Shown: positions 51,089 through 60,914, counted from the stretch's first letter. The stretch is DNA of 64,000 nt from Billgrantia lactosivorans (GCF_003254665.1 NZ_QHGY01000004.1:186001-250000); one strand, 5' to 3'. A program made the numbers and translations. Notes: generated by a model not told the origin, from the sequence alone.

Positions 51089-52096
51089 ATGATTCCCGCA
51101 AGCCTGCGTGCCCTGCTCGACGAGACCGACGGCCGACGCGAGTGCGAGTGGGCCGACCGCCGCGTGTGGCTGGCTCGCGAACCCTGGGGCGAGCTGGCGG
51201 TGTGCCTGCAGGGGGCCCAGGTGCTGCACTATTTACCTTACGCGCCCACCCCCGCGCGAGCTGAAGGCTCCTCACCCGCGTCCGAAGCCACGCGTACTGA
51301 CCTTCCCGCGCCCACCCCCGTGCGAGCTGGCGCGGCCGAGGCCATGGGCGAGGGGGAAGAAGCATTGGTGCCCGGCGGCTGGCTGTGGGTCACGCCGACG
51401 CCCCAGGCGCTGCCCGGCGCCATTCGCGGCGGCATTCCGCTGTGCTGGCCCTGGTTCGCCGACGAGCGCGGCGCCGACGAGAGCCCCGATCGCTCCGGCC
51501 CCATGCACGGCCCCGCGCGCAAGGCCCAGTGGCGACTGGACGCAGTGGACGAGCACGAGGGCGGCGTCGAGCTGCACCTGTCGCCCGCCGAGCGCCTGCA
51601 CAGCCAGCTGGTACCGCGGACCGTGGTCCAGGCCAACGGCCGCCGCCTGCACGTGGAGCTGATCACCGAGCACGTCGGCGAGACGCCGGTCAAGCTCAGC
51701 GGCGCCCTGCACAGCTACCTGGCCGTGGCCGACAGCTTCGCCTGTCGCGTCGCGGGCCTGGCCGGCGCGCGCTACCTGGACAAGCTGGCGGGCTTCGCCG
51801 AGCGCGAGCAGCAGGGCGAGCTCGCCGTGCGCGGCGGGCTCGACCGCATCTATCACAGCAACGCCGAGGTGATTCTCGACGACGGCGACCGGCGCCTGCG
51901 CGTCGCCCGCCAGGGCAGCGACTCGGCGGTGGTCTGGCACCCGGGCGAGGCGCCACCCGACGACACGCCGGTCGTGGCCGCACGCCACTTCCTCTGCGTG
52001 GAGGCGGCCAACACCCGCCTCGACCCGGTATGGCTGGTGCCCGGCGCCCAGCACCTGCTGGGCACGACGCTGTCGCGGGAGGACGCGTCGACGTGA
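51089..52096 (+). CDS. D-hexose-6-phosphate mutarotase with an in-frame repeat insertion
   Basis: A 335-residue enzyme that interconverts the anomers of glucose 6-phosphate (YeaD-like, aldose epimerase fold). Conserved parts are QGAQVL, AIRGGIPLCWPWF, PMHGPARKAQW with the catalytic histidine and FLCVEAANT with the catalytic glutamate. Between QVLHYLP and WLWVTPT there are about 40 extra residues rich in Ala, Pro, Thr and Arg (about residues 51-90), encoded by a 66-bp quasi-repeat. Most homologues have only a short loop there. The core is otherwise complete, so the gene is probably functional. GAGGAG lies before the ATG. Confidence 0.93.
   Translation: MIPASLRALLDETDGRRECEWADRRVWLAREPWGELAVCLQGAQVLHYLPYAPTPARAEGSSPASEATRTDLPAPTPVRAGAAEAMGEGEEALVPGGWLWVTPTPQALPGAIRGGIPLCWPWFADERGADESPDRSGPMHGPARKAQWRLDAVDEHEGGVELHLSPAERLHSQLVPRTVVQANGRRLHVELITEHVGETPVKLSGALHSYLAVADSFACRVAGLAGARYLDKLAGFAEREQQGELAVRGGLDRIYHSNAEVILDDGDRRLRVARQGSDSAVVWHPGEAPPDDTPVVAARHFLCVEAANTRLDPVWLVPGAQHLLGTTLSREDAST
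51241..51329. repeat. 66-bp quasi-repeat inserted in the mutarotase coding region
   Basis: CGCGCCCACCCCCGCGCGAG at 51241 and its near copy starting at 51307 are 66 bases apart and differ at one base over 23. The period equals 22 codons, so the reading frame is kept. The insertion codes a compositionally unusual stretch absent from homologues. Confidence 0.8.
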
Positions 52097-52962
52097 ACGC
52101 CGCCCTCGACACCCCCTTCCTGCTGGGCATGATGCGTCTGCACGAGGCGCCGGACCTGCATGCGCCAGCGCGCCTGGCGGACTGGATCGAGGCCAGGCTC
52201 GACGCCGGGCTCGACTGGTTCGACCATGCCGACATCTACGGCGATACCCGGGGCGAGGCCCTGTTCGGCGCCGCCCTGCGCGCGCGCCCCGGGCTCGCGG
52301 CACGCGTCAGGGTCGTGACCAAGGCCAGCATCGTCACGCCGGAGCGCGACGCCTCGCCGCTGCGCGTCAAGCACTACGACAGTTCGCCGGCATACCTCGG
52401 CCGTGCCATCGAGGCGGCGCTGCAACGCCTGGGCGTGGAGCGCCTCGACCACTTCCTGCTCCACCGCCCCAGCCCGCTGATGGACGCCGAGGCCACCGGC
52501 CGTGCGCTGGACGATGCCATCACGGCGGGCAAGATCGGCGCCGCCGGGGTCTCCAATTTCCTGCCCGCCCAGTGGCAACGCCTGCAGGCGGCGATGCACC
52601 AGCGCCTCTCGGTCCATCAGCTGCAGCTCTCGCTCGACCATACCCAGCCGCTGTTCGACGGCAGCTACGACGCCCTGGTCGGCGATGGCCTGGTGCCGCT
52701 CGCCTGGTCGCCGCTCGGCGGCGGGCGGGTCTGCAGCGGCGTGGCCGGCGCCCTGCTCGAACGCCTCGCCGCCGAGCGTGGCGCCACGCCCGCCGGGCTG
52801 GCGCTGGCCTGGCTGCGCGCCCTGCCCGGCCGGCCGCGCCCCGTGATCGGCAGCCTGCGCGCCGAGCGCATCGCCACCTTGCAGGCGGACGCCGCGCTCG
52901 AGCTGGACCGCCCCAGCTGGTATGCCCTGCTCGAGGCGGCACGCGGACACGAGGTGGCCTGA
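52093..52962 (+). CDS. Aldo/keto reductase, YdhF-like
   Basis: A 289-residue NAD(P)H-dependent reductase of the AKR barrel fold. The catalytic tetrad appears as D in WFDHADIYGD with Y49-like position, K in VVTKASI and H in HFLLHRPSP; GAAGVSNF and a C-terminal coenzyme-binding RPVIGSLRAERI complete it. It starts with a GTG overlapping the mutarotase stop codon, so it is translated with it. Substrate unknown; being in a hexose operon suggests a sugar or a related aldehyde. Confidence 0.9.
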   Translation: MNAALDTPFLLGMMRLHEAPDLHAPARLADWIEARLDAGLDWFDHADIYGDTRGEALFGAALRARPGLAARVRVVTKASIVTPERDASPLRVKHYDSSPAYLGRAIEAALQRLGVERLDHFLLHRPSPLMDAEATGRALDDAITAGKIGAAGVSNFLPAQWQRLQAAMHQRLSVHQLQLSLDHTQPLFDGSYDALVGDGLVPLAWSPLGGGRVCSGVAGALLERLAAERGATPAGLALAWLRALPGRPRPVIGSLRAERIATLQADAALELDRPSWYALLEAARGHEVA

Positions 52963-53004
52963 ACGCCGCTCAACCACCACAACGACAGATCGAGAGGACA
53001 GCGC

Positions 53005-53979
53005 ATGACGCCCGTGATCGCCTTCGGCGAAGCCCTCGTCGACATGCTCTCCAGCCGCCTCGGCGAGACGGCCGGCGAGGCCGCCGAAACCTTCACCCCC
53101 TATGCCGGCGGCGCGCCGGCCAACGTCGCCGTGGCCTGCGCGCGGCTGGGGGTACCCAGTCGCTTCCTCGGCATGCTCGGCGAGGATCATTTCGGCGATT
53201 TCCTCGCCGCCGAGCTGGCCGCCCACGGGGTCGACCTCTCTGGCGTGGTGCGCACCCGCGAGGCACGCACGGCGCTGGCCTTCGTCTCCCGCGATGCCCA
53301 TGGCGAGCGGACCTTCGATTTCTACCGCCCGCCGGCCGCCGACCTGCTCTACCGCCTCGAGCACCTGCCGCCCGGGGTGTTCGCCGACCCGGCCATCGTG
53401 CACTTCTGCAGCAACAGCCTGACCGAGCCGGAGATCGCCGACACCACCCTGGCCATGGCGGACATGGCCAGTCGCGCCGGCTGCCTGGTCAGCGTCGACG
53501 CCAACCTGCGCCACAATCTCTGGGCCGCCGGCGGCGCCGACATCGCCCTGGTCACCCAGCTCATCGACCGTGCCGCCCTGGTCAAGCTCTCCGGCGATGA
53601 ACTCGACTACCTGCGCGCCGACCATCCGGCCGAGGCCTGGCTGGCCGAGCGGTTGGCCGCCGGGGTCAGGCTGGTGGTGATCACCGACGGCCCCGGCGAG
53701 GTACGCGTCCTGGGCGTGGGCAAGGAGCTGAGCCATACCCCGCCGGCCGTCGAGGCGGTGGATACCACCGCCGGTGGCGACGCCTTCATCGGCGGGCTGC
53801 TGGCCGAACTCGCCGAGCGCCTCGGGGAGCCGGAGCGAGAGGGGGAGTGGTACCAGGACGACGCCTTCCTGCGCCGCGCCCTGGGCACCGCCGCCAACTG
53901 CGGCGCCCACGCCGTGACCCGCCCCGGCGCCTATGCCGCCCTGCCCGACCGGAACGACCTGGCCCGGCTGCGCGGCTAG
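53005..53979 (+). CDS. Fructokinase, PfkB family
   Basis: A 324-residue ribokinase-family sugar kinase. VIAFGEALVDML at the start, YAGGAPANVAVACARLG and the C-terminal DTTAGGDAFIGGLL with the catalytic aspartate support fructokinase; the usual GAGD is AGGD here. It should phosphorylate free intracellular fructose to fructose 6-phosphate. GAGGAC precedes the ATG. It follows the AKR by 42 bases and probably ends the edd operon; the convergent Cra-type gene lies 9 bases beyond. Confidence 0.9.
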   Translation: MTPVIAFGEALVDMLSSRLGETAGEAAETFTPYAGGAPANVAVACARLGVPSRFLGMLGEDHFGDFLAAELAAHGVDLSGVVRTREARTALAFVSRDAHGERTFDFYRPPAADLLYRLEHLPPGVFADPAIVHFCSNSLTEPEIADTTLAMADMASRAGCLVSVDANLRHNLWAAGGADIALVTQLIDRAALVKLSGDELDYLRADHPAEAWLAERLAAGVRLVVITDGPGEVRVLGVGKELSHTPPAVEAVDTTAGGDAFIGGLLAELAERLGEPEREGEWYQDDAFLRRALGTAANCGAHAVTRPGAYAALPDRNDLARLRG

Positions 53980-53988
53980 GCTAGACGC

Positions 53989-54987
53989 TCACGAGGCGAG
54001 CCTGGCCGGCAGCCGGCGCCTCAGGGTACGAGGTACGACCTGCTGGCCCACCCGGTAGTCGCCCCGCGAGGCCGCCAGGGCACAGGCCAGCGCCATCGAC
54101 GCCATGCGGTCGTGGTCCTGCACCGCCGAATTGACCGGTAGCGGCAGGAAATCGAGCAGGCGGCTGTCGCCGAAGGTCGCCAGGCGCAGCGACTGCGGCA
54201 GCCCGCCCTCCTCCAGCAGCACGTCGAAGACGCCGTCGAGCAGGGTGTACGAGGCCGTGACCAACGCATCCGGCAGGCCGTGGTGCTCGAGCAGCTCGCG
54301 CATCAGCCGGGCGCCGTCGGCACGGTCGTAACGCTCGGCGCCGAGCATGTGCGGCGCCACGTCGCGCCCCGCCAGGGCCTGCCGGAAACCGCCCCGGCGT
54401 TCACGGCTGATCGAGAGCGCCGGTACCGCATCCAGCCAGGCGATGCGCTTCACCGACTCGTCGAGCAGCGAGCGGGTCAGCTGCTCGGCGGCCTCGCGGT
54501 CGTTGCTCACCACGCTGGCGAAGCGCCGCGGGTCGAAGCCGCGGTCCACCGCCACCACCGGCAGGCCTGCCTGCAGCAACTCGGCATAGAAGGGGTCGTC
54601 CATCGGCAGGCAGCTGGCGGTGATCAGCACCTCGCAGCGCTGGGCGCGCAGCGACAGCGCCAGGTCGCGCTCGGTGTCCGGCTGGTCGTCGGAGCCGACG
54701 ATCAGCAACTGGTAACCCTGCTCGCGCGCGCCGCGCTCCAGGCGCTTGGCCAGGCGTGCATAGCTGACGTTCTCCAGGTCGGGAACGATCAGCCCCAGCG
54801 TACGGCTCGTGCCGCGCCGCAGCGCCGCGGCCTGGGCATCGACCCGATAGCGGTGCTCGCGCACCACTTCCATGACCCGGTCCACGGTGTCCTGGCTGAT
54901 GCGGCGTTCGGCGGCCTTGCCGTTGATGACGTAGCTGGCGGTGGTGCGCGATACCCCGGCCAGGCGAGCGATTTCGGCGAGTGTCAT
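53989..54987 (-). CDS. cra: LacI family regulator, Cra/FruR type
   Basis: A 332-residue repressor. The N-terminal helix-turn-helix starts MTLAEIARLAGVSRTTASYVINGKAAERRISQDTVDRVM, with the hinge RYRVDAQAAALRRGTSRTLG, followed by a periplasmic-binding-like effector domain. It is divergent from fruB, whose promoter region carries two Cra-like boxes, the standard FruR arrangement; the effector is then expected to be fructose 1-phosphate. The ATG at 54987 is preferred to one 57 codons upstream, which lies in the regulatory region. Confidence 0.92.
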   Translation of the reverse strand: MTLAEIARLAGVSRTTASYVINGKAAERRISQDTVDRVMEVVREHRYRVDAQAAALRRGTSRTLGLIVPDLENVSYARLAKRLERGAREQGYQLLIVGSDDQPDTERDLALSLRAQRCEVLITASCLPMDDPFYAELLQAGLPVVAVDRGFDPRRFASVVSNDREAAEQLTRSLLDESVKRIAWLDAVPALSISRERRGGFRQALAGRDVAPHMLGAERYDRADGARLMRELLEHHGLPDALVTASYTLLDGVFDVLLEEGGLPQSLRLATFGDSRLLDFLPLPVNSAVQDHDRMASMALACALAASRGDYRVGQQVVPRTLRRRLPARLAS

Positions 54988-55080
54988 GGCTGTCCTCGAT
55001 GTGCTGGGGCCGATTCTACGTGAGCGCCGGCCCTTCCGCCCCCTTCGAAAGTCTAAGAAATGTCGCCTTGCGAAACCATG

Positions 55081-55092
55081 TGAATCGTTCCA
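55081..55092. promoter_or_regulatory. Cra/FruR-like box 1 upstream of fruB
   Basis: TGAATCGTTCCA differs at one position from the Cra site TGAATCGTTTCA. It lies about 100 bases upstream of the fruB start. Confidence 0.6.
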
Positions 55093-55111
55093 GCATGGTG
55101 AACAACAAAGG

Positions 55112-55123
55112 TGACACGATTCA
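55112..55123. promoter_or_regulatory. Cra/FruR-like box 2 upstream of fruB
   Basis: TGACACGATTCA differs at one position from TGAAACGATTCA. With box 1 it is spaced 31 bases apart (start to start), about three helical turns, so both can be bound on the same face. Confidence 0.6.
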
Positions 55124-55193
55124 GCATGACGACCAACCTCGTGCCATGCCGATGCCAAGACGTGTCGTCTGCCAGCGATCAGGAGGACCCAAG

Positions 55194-58076
55194 ATGCTCA
55201 CGCTACGTCCCGAGGACATCCGCCTCGACTGTCAGGCCACCGACTGGCGCGTGGCGCTGGAGCAGGCCGCCGAGTCGTTGCACCGGGCGGGACTGACCGC
55301 GCCCGCCTATCGCGACGGCCTGTTCCAGCGCGAGGCGCAGTCCTCCACCTATCTCGGCAATGCCATTGCCATTCCCCACGGCACGCCCGAGAGTCGCGAG
55401 CACGTGCGCACCACCGGCGTACGCGTGCTGCAGTACCCGGCCGGGGTCGAATGGCACGACGGCCAGCGCGTGCATGTGCTGGTGAGCATTGCCGCCCAGA
55501 GCGACGAGCATCTCGACATCCTGCGCCAGCTCACCCACGTGCTCGACGACGACGGTGTCGGCCAGCGCCTGGCGCAGGCCCGCTCGGCCGACGAGGTCGC
55601 CGCCCTGCTGTCGAAGCCGGCGGTGGAGGCACGCCTGGACGCCGACACCCTGTGCCTCGACTTTCCCGCCCGCGACGCCGGCGAGCTGGCCCTGGCCGGG
55701 GCCGCCCGGCTGCGCCAGCTCGGCTGCGTGGGCAACGGGTTCGTTACCAGCGTGGCCGAACGCGAGCTCACCGCGCTCGGCCAGGGGCTGTGGCTTGCCA
55801 GCGCCGAGCGGGACGTGGAGGCGCCGGCGCTGGCCCTGGCGACCCCGGAGGCGGCACTGGAACAGCAGGACGCTGCGGTGCGCGGCGTGTTCTGCCTGGC
55901 GGCCCAGGGCGATGCCCATCGTGGCCTGCTGGAGCGCGTCCTGGCGCTGCTCGACAGCGGCGCCGCCGCCGAGCTGCCCGGTGCCGACGCCGCCACCGTG
56001 CTGGCGCGGCTGGCCGGCGAGTCCGCCGCGGCCCAGACTCGCCTGGCCCGGGTGCTCAACGCCCACGGTCTGCACGCGCGCCCGGCCAAGCAGCTGGTGC
56101 AGGTCGCCCGCCGGCAGGGCCTGCCCATCCAGGTGCGCCTGGCCGAAGGCGGCGCCGCCGCGGTGCCGGCCACCAGCCTGACCAAGGTGATCAACCTCGG
56201 CGCCCGGCGCGGCCAGCAGCTGGCCTTCTCCGCCGAGGGCGAGCAGGCCGCGGCGGCGCTCGACGCCGTGTGCCAGGCGGTGGCCGACGGCCTCGGCGAA
56301 CAGGTATTGCCGTTCGACGAGAGCCGCGAGCGCCTCACGCCACTCGCGGATACCGCTCCCCCGGAGCCGCTGCCCGATGACACCCCCCACCAGGGCGTGG
56401 CGGCCTCGCCGGGGCTCGCCATCGCCCCGGTCTTCGTCTTGCAGACGCCACGTTTCGACTACCCCGCGCGTGCCGCCGACCCCGCTGAGCAGCAGCGCCG
56501 CCTCGAGCGCGCCATCGACGAGGGCGTGGCCCAGCTCGAGGCGCTGGAGCGCGAAGCCCGCGGCGGCGAGGTGGCACAGATCCTCTCCATGCACGAGGAG
56601 ATGCTGCGCGACCCCGAGCTGTTCGAGGCGGCCCGCGAGGGCATCCAGGACGGGGCCTCCGCCGAGGCCGCCTGGTGGGAGGCCATCGAGACCGCCGCCC
56701 ACGCCCAGGAGATGCTCGCCGACCGGCTGCTCGCCGAGCGCGCCGCCGACCTGCGCGACGTCGGCCGCCGCGTGCTCGGCATCCTGTGCGACGTGAGCCT
56801 GCCACAACCGCCCGCGACGCCCTACATCCTGGTCACCGACGACATCGGCCCCTCCGACGTGGCGCGCCTCGACACGCGCCGGGTGCGGGGGCTGCTCACC
56901 GCCCGCGGCGGCGCCACCGCGCACAGCGCGATCCTGGCCCGGGCGCTGGGCATCCCTGCCGTGGTGGGAGCCGGCGCAAGGGTGATGACGCTGGCGCCCG
57001 GCAGCGAGCTGATCCTCGACGGCGAGCGCGGCCGGGTGATCCCGGCGCCCTCCGCCGAGCGCCGCGCCGCCGCCGAGCAGCGCCTGGCAGAGCGCCAGCG
57101 GCGCGAAGCCGAGGCGTGGGAGGCGCGCTTCGAAGAGGCCCGCTGCCGCGACGGCCACCGCGTGGAGGTGGCCGCCAACCTGGGCAACACGGCCCACGCC
57201 GCCGACGCCGTGGCACGCGGCGCCGAGGGCGTCGGCCTGCTGCGCACCGAATTCCTGTTCATGGCCCACGCCCAGGAACCGGACCTCGCCACCCAGCTCG
57301 CCGAGTACCGCGAGGCGCTCGAGGCCCTCGATGGCCGCCCGCTGGTGGCGCGCACCCTCGACGTCGGCGGCGACAAGCCGCTGCCCTACTGGCCGGTACC
57401 CCGGGAGGACAACCCCTTCCTCGGCCTGCGCGGCATCCGCCTGGCGCTGACCCGTCCCGAGGTGCTCGAGACCCAACTGCGCGCGCTGCTGATGGCCGCC
57501 GCCCCCGACGAGCAGGGCGTGCAGAGGCCGCTGCGCATCATGCTGCCGATGGTCAAGGACGTGAGCGAATACCGCGCCGCCCGCGCCATCTTCGAGCGTC
57601 TGCTCGAGGAGATACCCGCCGCCGAACGCGCCAGCGACGTGCAGCTCGGGGTGATGATCGAGGTGCCCTCGGCCGCCCTGCTGGCGCCGACGCTGGCCGC
57701 CGAGGTCGACTTCTTCTCGGTGGGGACCAACGACCTGACCCAGTACGCGCTGGCCATCGACCGCGACCATCCGGCACTTTCGGCCCACGCCGATGGCCTG
57801 CACCCCGCGGTGCTGCGCCTGATCGAGATGACCGTGGCGGCGGCCCACGCCCACGGCAAGTGGGTCGGCGTGTGCGGCGAGTTGGCCAGCGACGCCCTGG
57901 CCGTGCCGGTGCTGGTCGGGCTCGGCGTCGACGAGCTCTCGGTGAGCGCGCGACAAGTCCCGCTGGTCAAGGCGCGGCTGCGCGAGTTCGACCTCGCCGA
58001 GGCTCGTGCCCAGGCCGAGCTGGCGCTGGCCCAGGCCACCAGCGAGGCGGTCCGTGACGCCCTGGAGGCACGCTGA
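55194..58076 (+). CDS. fruB: PTS fructose multiphosphoryl protein FruB (EIIA-HPr-EI)
   Basis: A 960-residue fusion carrying the whole cytosolic phosphate relay for fructose uptake. The EIIA-Fru domain has the phospho-His H62 in [10 protein letters not shown], a degenerate EIIA-like middle domain follows (about 150-280), then HPr with H294 in [13 protein letters not shown], and enzyme I from about residue 400 with H577 in [19 protein letters not shown] and the C-terminal PEP-binding barrel (GVCGELASD). AGGAGG lies before the ATG at 55194. The open frame upstream is regulatory. The frame overlaps fruK by one base. Confidence 0.96.
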   Translation: MLTLRPEDIRLDCQATDWRVALEQAAESLHRAGLTAPAYRDGLFQREAQSSTYLGNAIAIPHGTPESREHVRTTGVRVLQYPAGVEWHDGQRVHVLVSIAAQSDEHLDILRQLTHVLDDDGVGQRLAQARSADEVAALLSKPAVEARLDADTLCLDFPARDAGELALAGAARLRQLGCVGNGFVTSVAERELTALGQGLWLASAERDVEAPALALATPEAALEQQDAAVRGVFCLAAQGDAHRGLLERVLALLDSGAAAELPGADAATVLARLAGESAAAQTRLARVLNAHGLHARPAKQLVQVARRQGLPIQVRLAEGGAAAVPATSLTKVINLGARRGQQLAFSAEGEQAAAALDAVCQAVADGLGEQVLPFDESRERLTPLADTAPPEPLPDDTPHQGVAASPGLAIAPVFVLQTPRFDYPARAADPAEQQRRLERAIDEGVAQLEALEREARGGEVAQILSMHEEMLRDPELFEAAREGIQDGASAEAAWWEAIETAAHAQEMLADRLLAERAADLRDVGRRVLGILCDVSLPQPPATPYILVTDDIGPSDVARLDTRRVRGLLTARGGATAHSAILARALGIPAVVGAGARVMTLAPGSELILDGERGRVIPAPSAERRAAAEQRLAERQRREAEAWEARFEEARCRDGHRVEVAANLGNTAHAADAVARGAEGVGLLRTEFLFMAHAQEPDLATQLAEYREALEALDGRPLVARTLDVGGDKPLPYWPVPREDNPFLGLRGIRLALTRPEVLETQLRALLMAAAPDEQGVQRPLRIMLPMVKDVSEYRAARAIFERLLEEIPAAERASDVQLGVMIEVPSAALLAPTLAAEVDFFSVGTNDLTQYALAIDRDHPALSAHADGLHPAVLRLIEMTVAAAHAHGKWVGVCGELASDALAVPVLVGLGVDELSVSARQVPLVKARLREFDLAEARAQAELALAQATSEAVRDALEAR

Positions 58077-59050
58077 TGGCCCGTGTGCTCACACTCACCC
58101 TCAACCCCGCGCTGGATCTCTCCGTAGGCCTTGAGCGATTGGTGCCGGGTGAAGTCAACCGCACCCGCGAGACCCACCTGACGGCGGCCGGCAAGGGCGT
58201 CAACGTGGCCCGGGTGCTGGCCGGGCTCGGCCACGATGTCACCGTGTCGGGCTTTCTCGGTGGCGACAACGATGGCCCCTTCCTGCGCGCCTTCGAGGCC
58301 ATGGACGTGGAGGACGCCTTCCTGCGCGTGCCCGGCGAGACCCGCATCAACGCCAAGCTCGCCGAGGCCGACGGCCGCGTCACCGACATCAACGGCCCCG
58401 GCACGGCGATCGACGTCGTGGCCTGGCAGCGGCTGCTCGACGGGCTCGACACCCGCATCGGCGATCCGCGGCGGCGGCCCGACGCGGTGGTGATCGCCGG
58501 CAGCCTGCCGCCCGGCGTAGCGGCGGACAATCTTGCCGAGCTGACCGCACGGCTGCGCGGCGCCGGGTTACCGGTATGGGTCGATACCAGCGGCGAGGCC
58601 CTCGCCCACGCCATCGACGCTCGCCCCACCGCGGTCAAGCCCAACGAGCAGGAGCTTGTCGCCTGGGCGGGCAACCCCCTCGATACCTCCGAATCGCGGC
58701 TGGCCGCGGCGCTGCGCCTCTACGCCGCCGGCATCGAGGAGGCCGTGGTCTCCGCCGGCCCCGCCGGCGTGCTGTGGGTCAGCCGGCGCGGTGCCTGGCA
58801 GGCCGTACCCCCGCGCCTGCCAGTGGCCAGCACCGTAGGCGCCGGCGACACCCTGCTCGCCGCACTGCTGCACGGCGTGCTCTCGGGCCACCCGCCCGAC
58901 CAGGCGCTGCGCCTGGCCACCGCCCTCTCCGCCGAGTCGGTTCGCCACCTGGGCGTGGGCAACCTCCACGCCGCAGACTTCCCGCAACTCCAACAACAGA
59001 CCCGCGTACGTCGCCTCAACGACGTCGACGCGGGGGGAGCCTTCGCATGA
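58076..59050 (+). CDS. fruK: 1-phosphofructokinase
   Basis: A 324-residue PfkB kinase that turns fructose 1-phosphate, delivered by FruA, into fructose 1,6-bisphosphate. TLTLNPALDLSV, GKGVNVARVLAGLG and the catalytic STVGAGDTLLAALLHG are diagnostic. The ATG overlaps the last base of fruB's stop (TGATG) and its own stop overlaps the start of fruA, so all three are coupled. Confidence 0.96.
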   Translation: MARVLTLTLNPALDLSVGLERLVPGEVNRTRETHLTAAGKGVNVARVLAGLGHDVTVSGFLGGDNDGPFLRAFEAMDVEDAFLRVPGETRINAKLAEADGRVTDINGPGTAIDVVAWQRLLDGLDTRIGDPRRRPDAVVIAGSLPPGVAADNLAELTARLRGAGLPVWVDTSGEALAHAIDARPTAVKPNEQELVAWAGNPLDTSESRLAAALRLYAAGIEEAVVSAGPAGVLWVSRRGAWQAVPPRLPVASTVGAGDTLLAALLHGVLSGHPPDQALRLATALSAESVRHLGVGNLHAADFPQLQQQTRVRRLNDVDAGGAFA

Positions 59051-60792
59051 ACGTGATCATCGTCACCGCCTGCCCCAGCGGCATGGCCACCACCTTCCTC
59101 GCCGCCCGTCGCCTCGAGCAGGCCGCTCGCCGGCTCGGCTGGCAACCCAGCGTCGAGATGCACAGCCAGCTCGAGACGCTCGAGCCCGTCTCGGCCGAGG
59201 CCATTGCCGCTGCCGACCTGATCGTGGTGGCCGCCGACCAGCTGCCCGCCGCCGAACGCTTCCGCGGCAAGCGCCTGTTCCAGGCCGCCATCGGCGAGGC
59301 GCTGCCCGACCCCGAGGCTTTCCTCGCCCGCGCCCAGCGCGACGCCGCCGAGTACACGCTGCCCGCCACGGCACCGGCCAGGGCCACCGAGGGAGCCACC
59401 GGCGGCAGCCGCATCGTCGCCGTAACCGCCTGCCCCACCGGGGTGGCCCACACCTTCATGGCCGCCGAGGCACTGAGCGAGGCCGGCAGGAGCCTGGGCC
59501 ACGCCATCCGCGTCGAGACCCAGGGCTCGGTAGGCGCCCAGGACAAGCTGACGGAAGACGAGATCGCCGAGGCCGACGTGGTGATCCTGGCCTGCGACAT
59601 CGAGGTCGACCCGACCCGCTTCGCCGGCAAGCGTATCTACCGCACCTCCACCGGCAACGCCCTCAAGAAGCCGCGCCCCACCATCGAGGCGGCGCTGGCC
59701 GAGGCCGAAGTGGAGGACGCCGCGGGGGCTTCACACCGCCACGAGGCGAAGAAGAGCCTCAAGGAGAAGGGGGTCTACAAGCACTTGCTCACCGGCGTCT
59801 CCTTCATGCTGCCCATGGTGGTGGCCGGGGGGCTGCTGATCGCCCTCTCCTTCGTCTTCGGCATCGAGGCCTTCGAGCAGGAGGGCACGCTGGCCGCGGC
59901 ACTGATGCAGATCGGCGGCGGCACCGCCTTCGCCCTGATGATCCCGGTACTGGCCGGCTACATCGCCTACTCCATCGCCGACCGGCCGGGCATCGCCCCC
60001 GGCATGATCGGCGGCATGCTGGCGGCGGAGACCGGCGCCGGCTTCATCGGCGGTATCCTTGCCGGCTTTCTCGCCGGCTACGTGGCGCTGGCCGTGACCC
60101 GCCACGTGCGCCTGCCGTCGAGCGTCGAGTCGCTCAAGCCGATACTGATCATTCCGCTGATCGCCAGCCTGGTCACCGGGCTGACCATGATCTACGTGAT
60201 CGGCGAGCCGGTGGCGGCCATTCTCGCCGGCCTGACCCGGTTCCTCGCGGCCATGGACTCGACCAACGCCGTGCTGCTCGGCATCCTGCTCGGCGCCATG
60301 ATGTGCTTCGACCTGGGCGGGCCGGTCAACAAGGCGGCCTACACCTTCGGCGTCGGCCTGCTCTCGACCCAGACCTACGCGCCGATGGCGGCGATCATGG
60401 CCGCCGGCATGGTGCCGGCCATCGGCATGGGGATCGCCAGCTTCGCCGCCCGCCACAAGTTCTCCGAGCCGGAACGTGAAGCGGGCAAGGCCTCGTTCGT
60501 GCTGGGGCTGTGCTTCATCAGCGAGGGCGCCATTCCCTTCGCTGCCAAGGACCCGCTGCGGGTGATTCCGGCGTGCATGCTGGGCGGTGCCGTCACCGGT
60601 GCCCTCTCCATGCTGGCGGGCGCTCAGCTGATGGCGCCCCACGGCGGCATCTTCGTGCTGCTGATCCCCAACGCCATTAGCCCGGTACTGCTCTACCTTG
60701 GCGCCATCGTCGCCGGCTCGCTGATCACCGGTCTGGGCTACGCCGCGATCAAGCGCGGCGCCGCCCCGGTGGCCGTCGCCGCCAACGCCTGA
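59047..60792 (+). CDS. fruA: PTS fructose transporter EIIBC (FruA)
   Basis: A 581-residue inner-membrane transporter. Two tandem EIIB domains lie at the N-terminus: the first (C9 in TACPSGMATTF) is probably a degenerate B' domain, the second (C129 in TACPTGVAHTFMAAEAL) carries the phosphorylated cysteine. The EIIC channel (about 240-580) has GLDLGGPVNKAAY-like (DLGGPVNKAAYTF) and CFISEGAIPFAAKDP. Fructose is phosphorylated at C1 as it enters. It ends the fru operon before a strong terminator. Confidence 0.96.
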   Translation: MNVIIVTACPSGMATTFLAARRLEQAARRLGWQPSVEMHSQLETLEPVSAEAIAAADLIVVAADQLPAAERFRGKRLFQAAIGEALPDPEAFLARAQRDAAEYTLPATAPARATEGATGGSRIVAVTACPTGVAHTFMAAEALSEAGRSLGHAIRVETQGSVGAQDKLTEDEIAEADVVILACDIEVDPTRFAGKRIYRTSTGNALKKPRPTIEAALAEAEVEDAAGASHRHEAKKSLKEKGVYKHLLTGVSFMLPMVVAGGLLIALSFVFGIEAFEQEGTLAAALMQIGGGTAFALMIPVLAGYIAYSIADRPGIAPGMIGGMLAAETGAGFIGGILAGFLAGYVALAVTRHVRLPSSVESLKPILIIPLIASLVTGLTMIYVIGEPVAAILAGLTRFLAAMDSTNAVLLGILLGAMMCFDLGGPVNKAAYTFGVGLLSTQTYAPMAAIMAAGMVPAIGMGIASFAARHKFSEPEREAGKASFVLGLCFISEGAIPFAAKDPLRVIPACMLGGAVTGALSMLAGAQLMAPHGGIFVLLIPNAISPVLLYLGAIVAGSLITGLGYAAIKRGAAPVAVAANA

Positions 60793-60813
60793 TACCCCGC
60801 TGGCAGGCTTCCA

Positions 60814-60859
60814 GTGCTGGTGCATGCCGTACAGGGGCGACATGCACCAGCGCTTTTTT
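60814..60859 (+). terminator. Terminator of the fru operon
   Basis: GCTGGTGCATG (60816-60826) pairs with CATGCACCAGC (60841-60851) and is followed by GCTTTTTT: a clear intrinsic terminator 20 bases after the fruA stop. Confidence 0.85.
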
Positions 60860-60887
60860 CGTCGGCGCCCGCCCCAGGCCGGCGGAT

Positions 60888-60914
60888 AAAAAAAGCCCGG
60901 CCAGAAGGCCGGGC
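60888..60914 (-). terminator. Terminator of the zwf-pgl-eda operon
   Basis: On the minus strand GCCCGGCC-TTCT-GGCCGGGC is directly followed by seven T, about 55 bases after the eda stop: a textbook intrinsic terminator back-to-back with that of fruA. Confidence 0.9.

Noticed and set aside
50967-51365. Minus-strand repeat peptide over the mutarotase insertion as a real gene
   Set aside because: It has no ribosome site and its repeats simply mirror the inserted DNA repeat.
55203-57956. 917-codon open frame opposite fruB
   Set aside because: Composition and absence of any domain show it as the shadow of the fruB coding strand.
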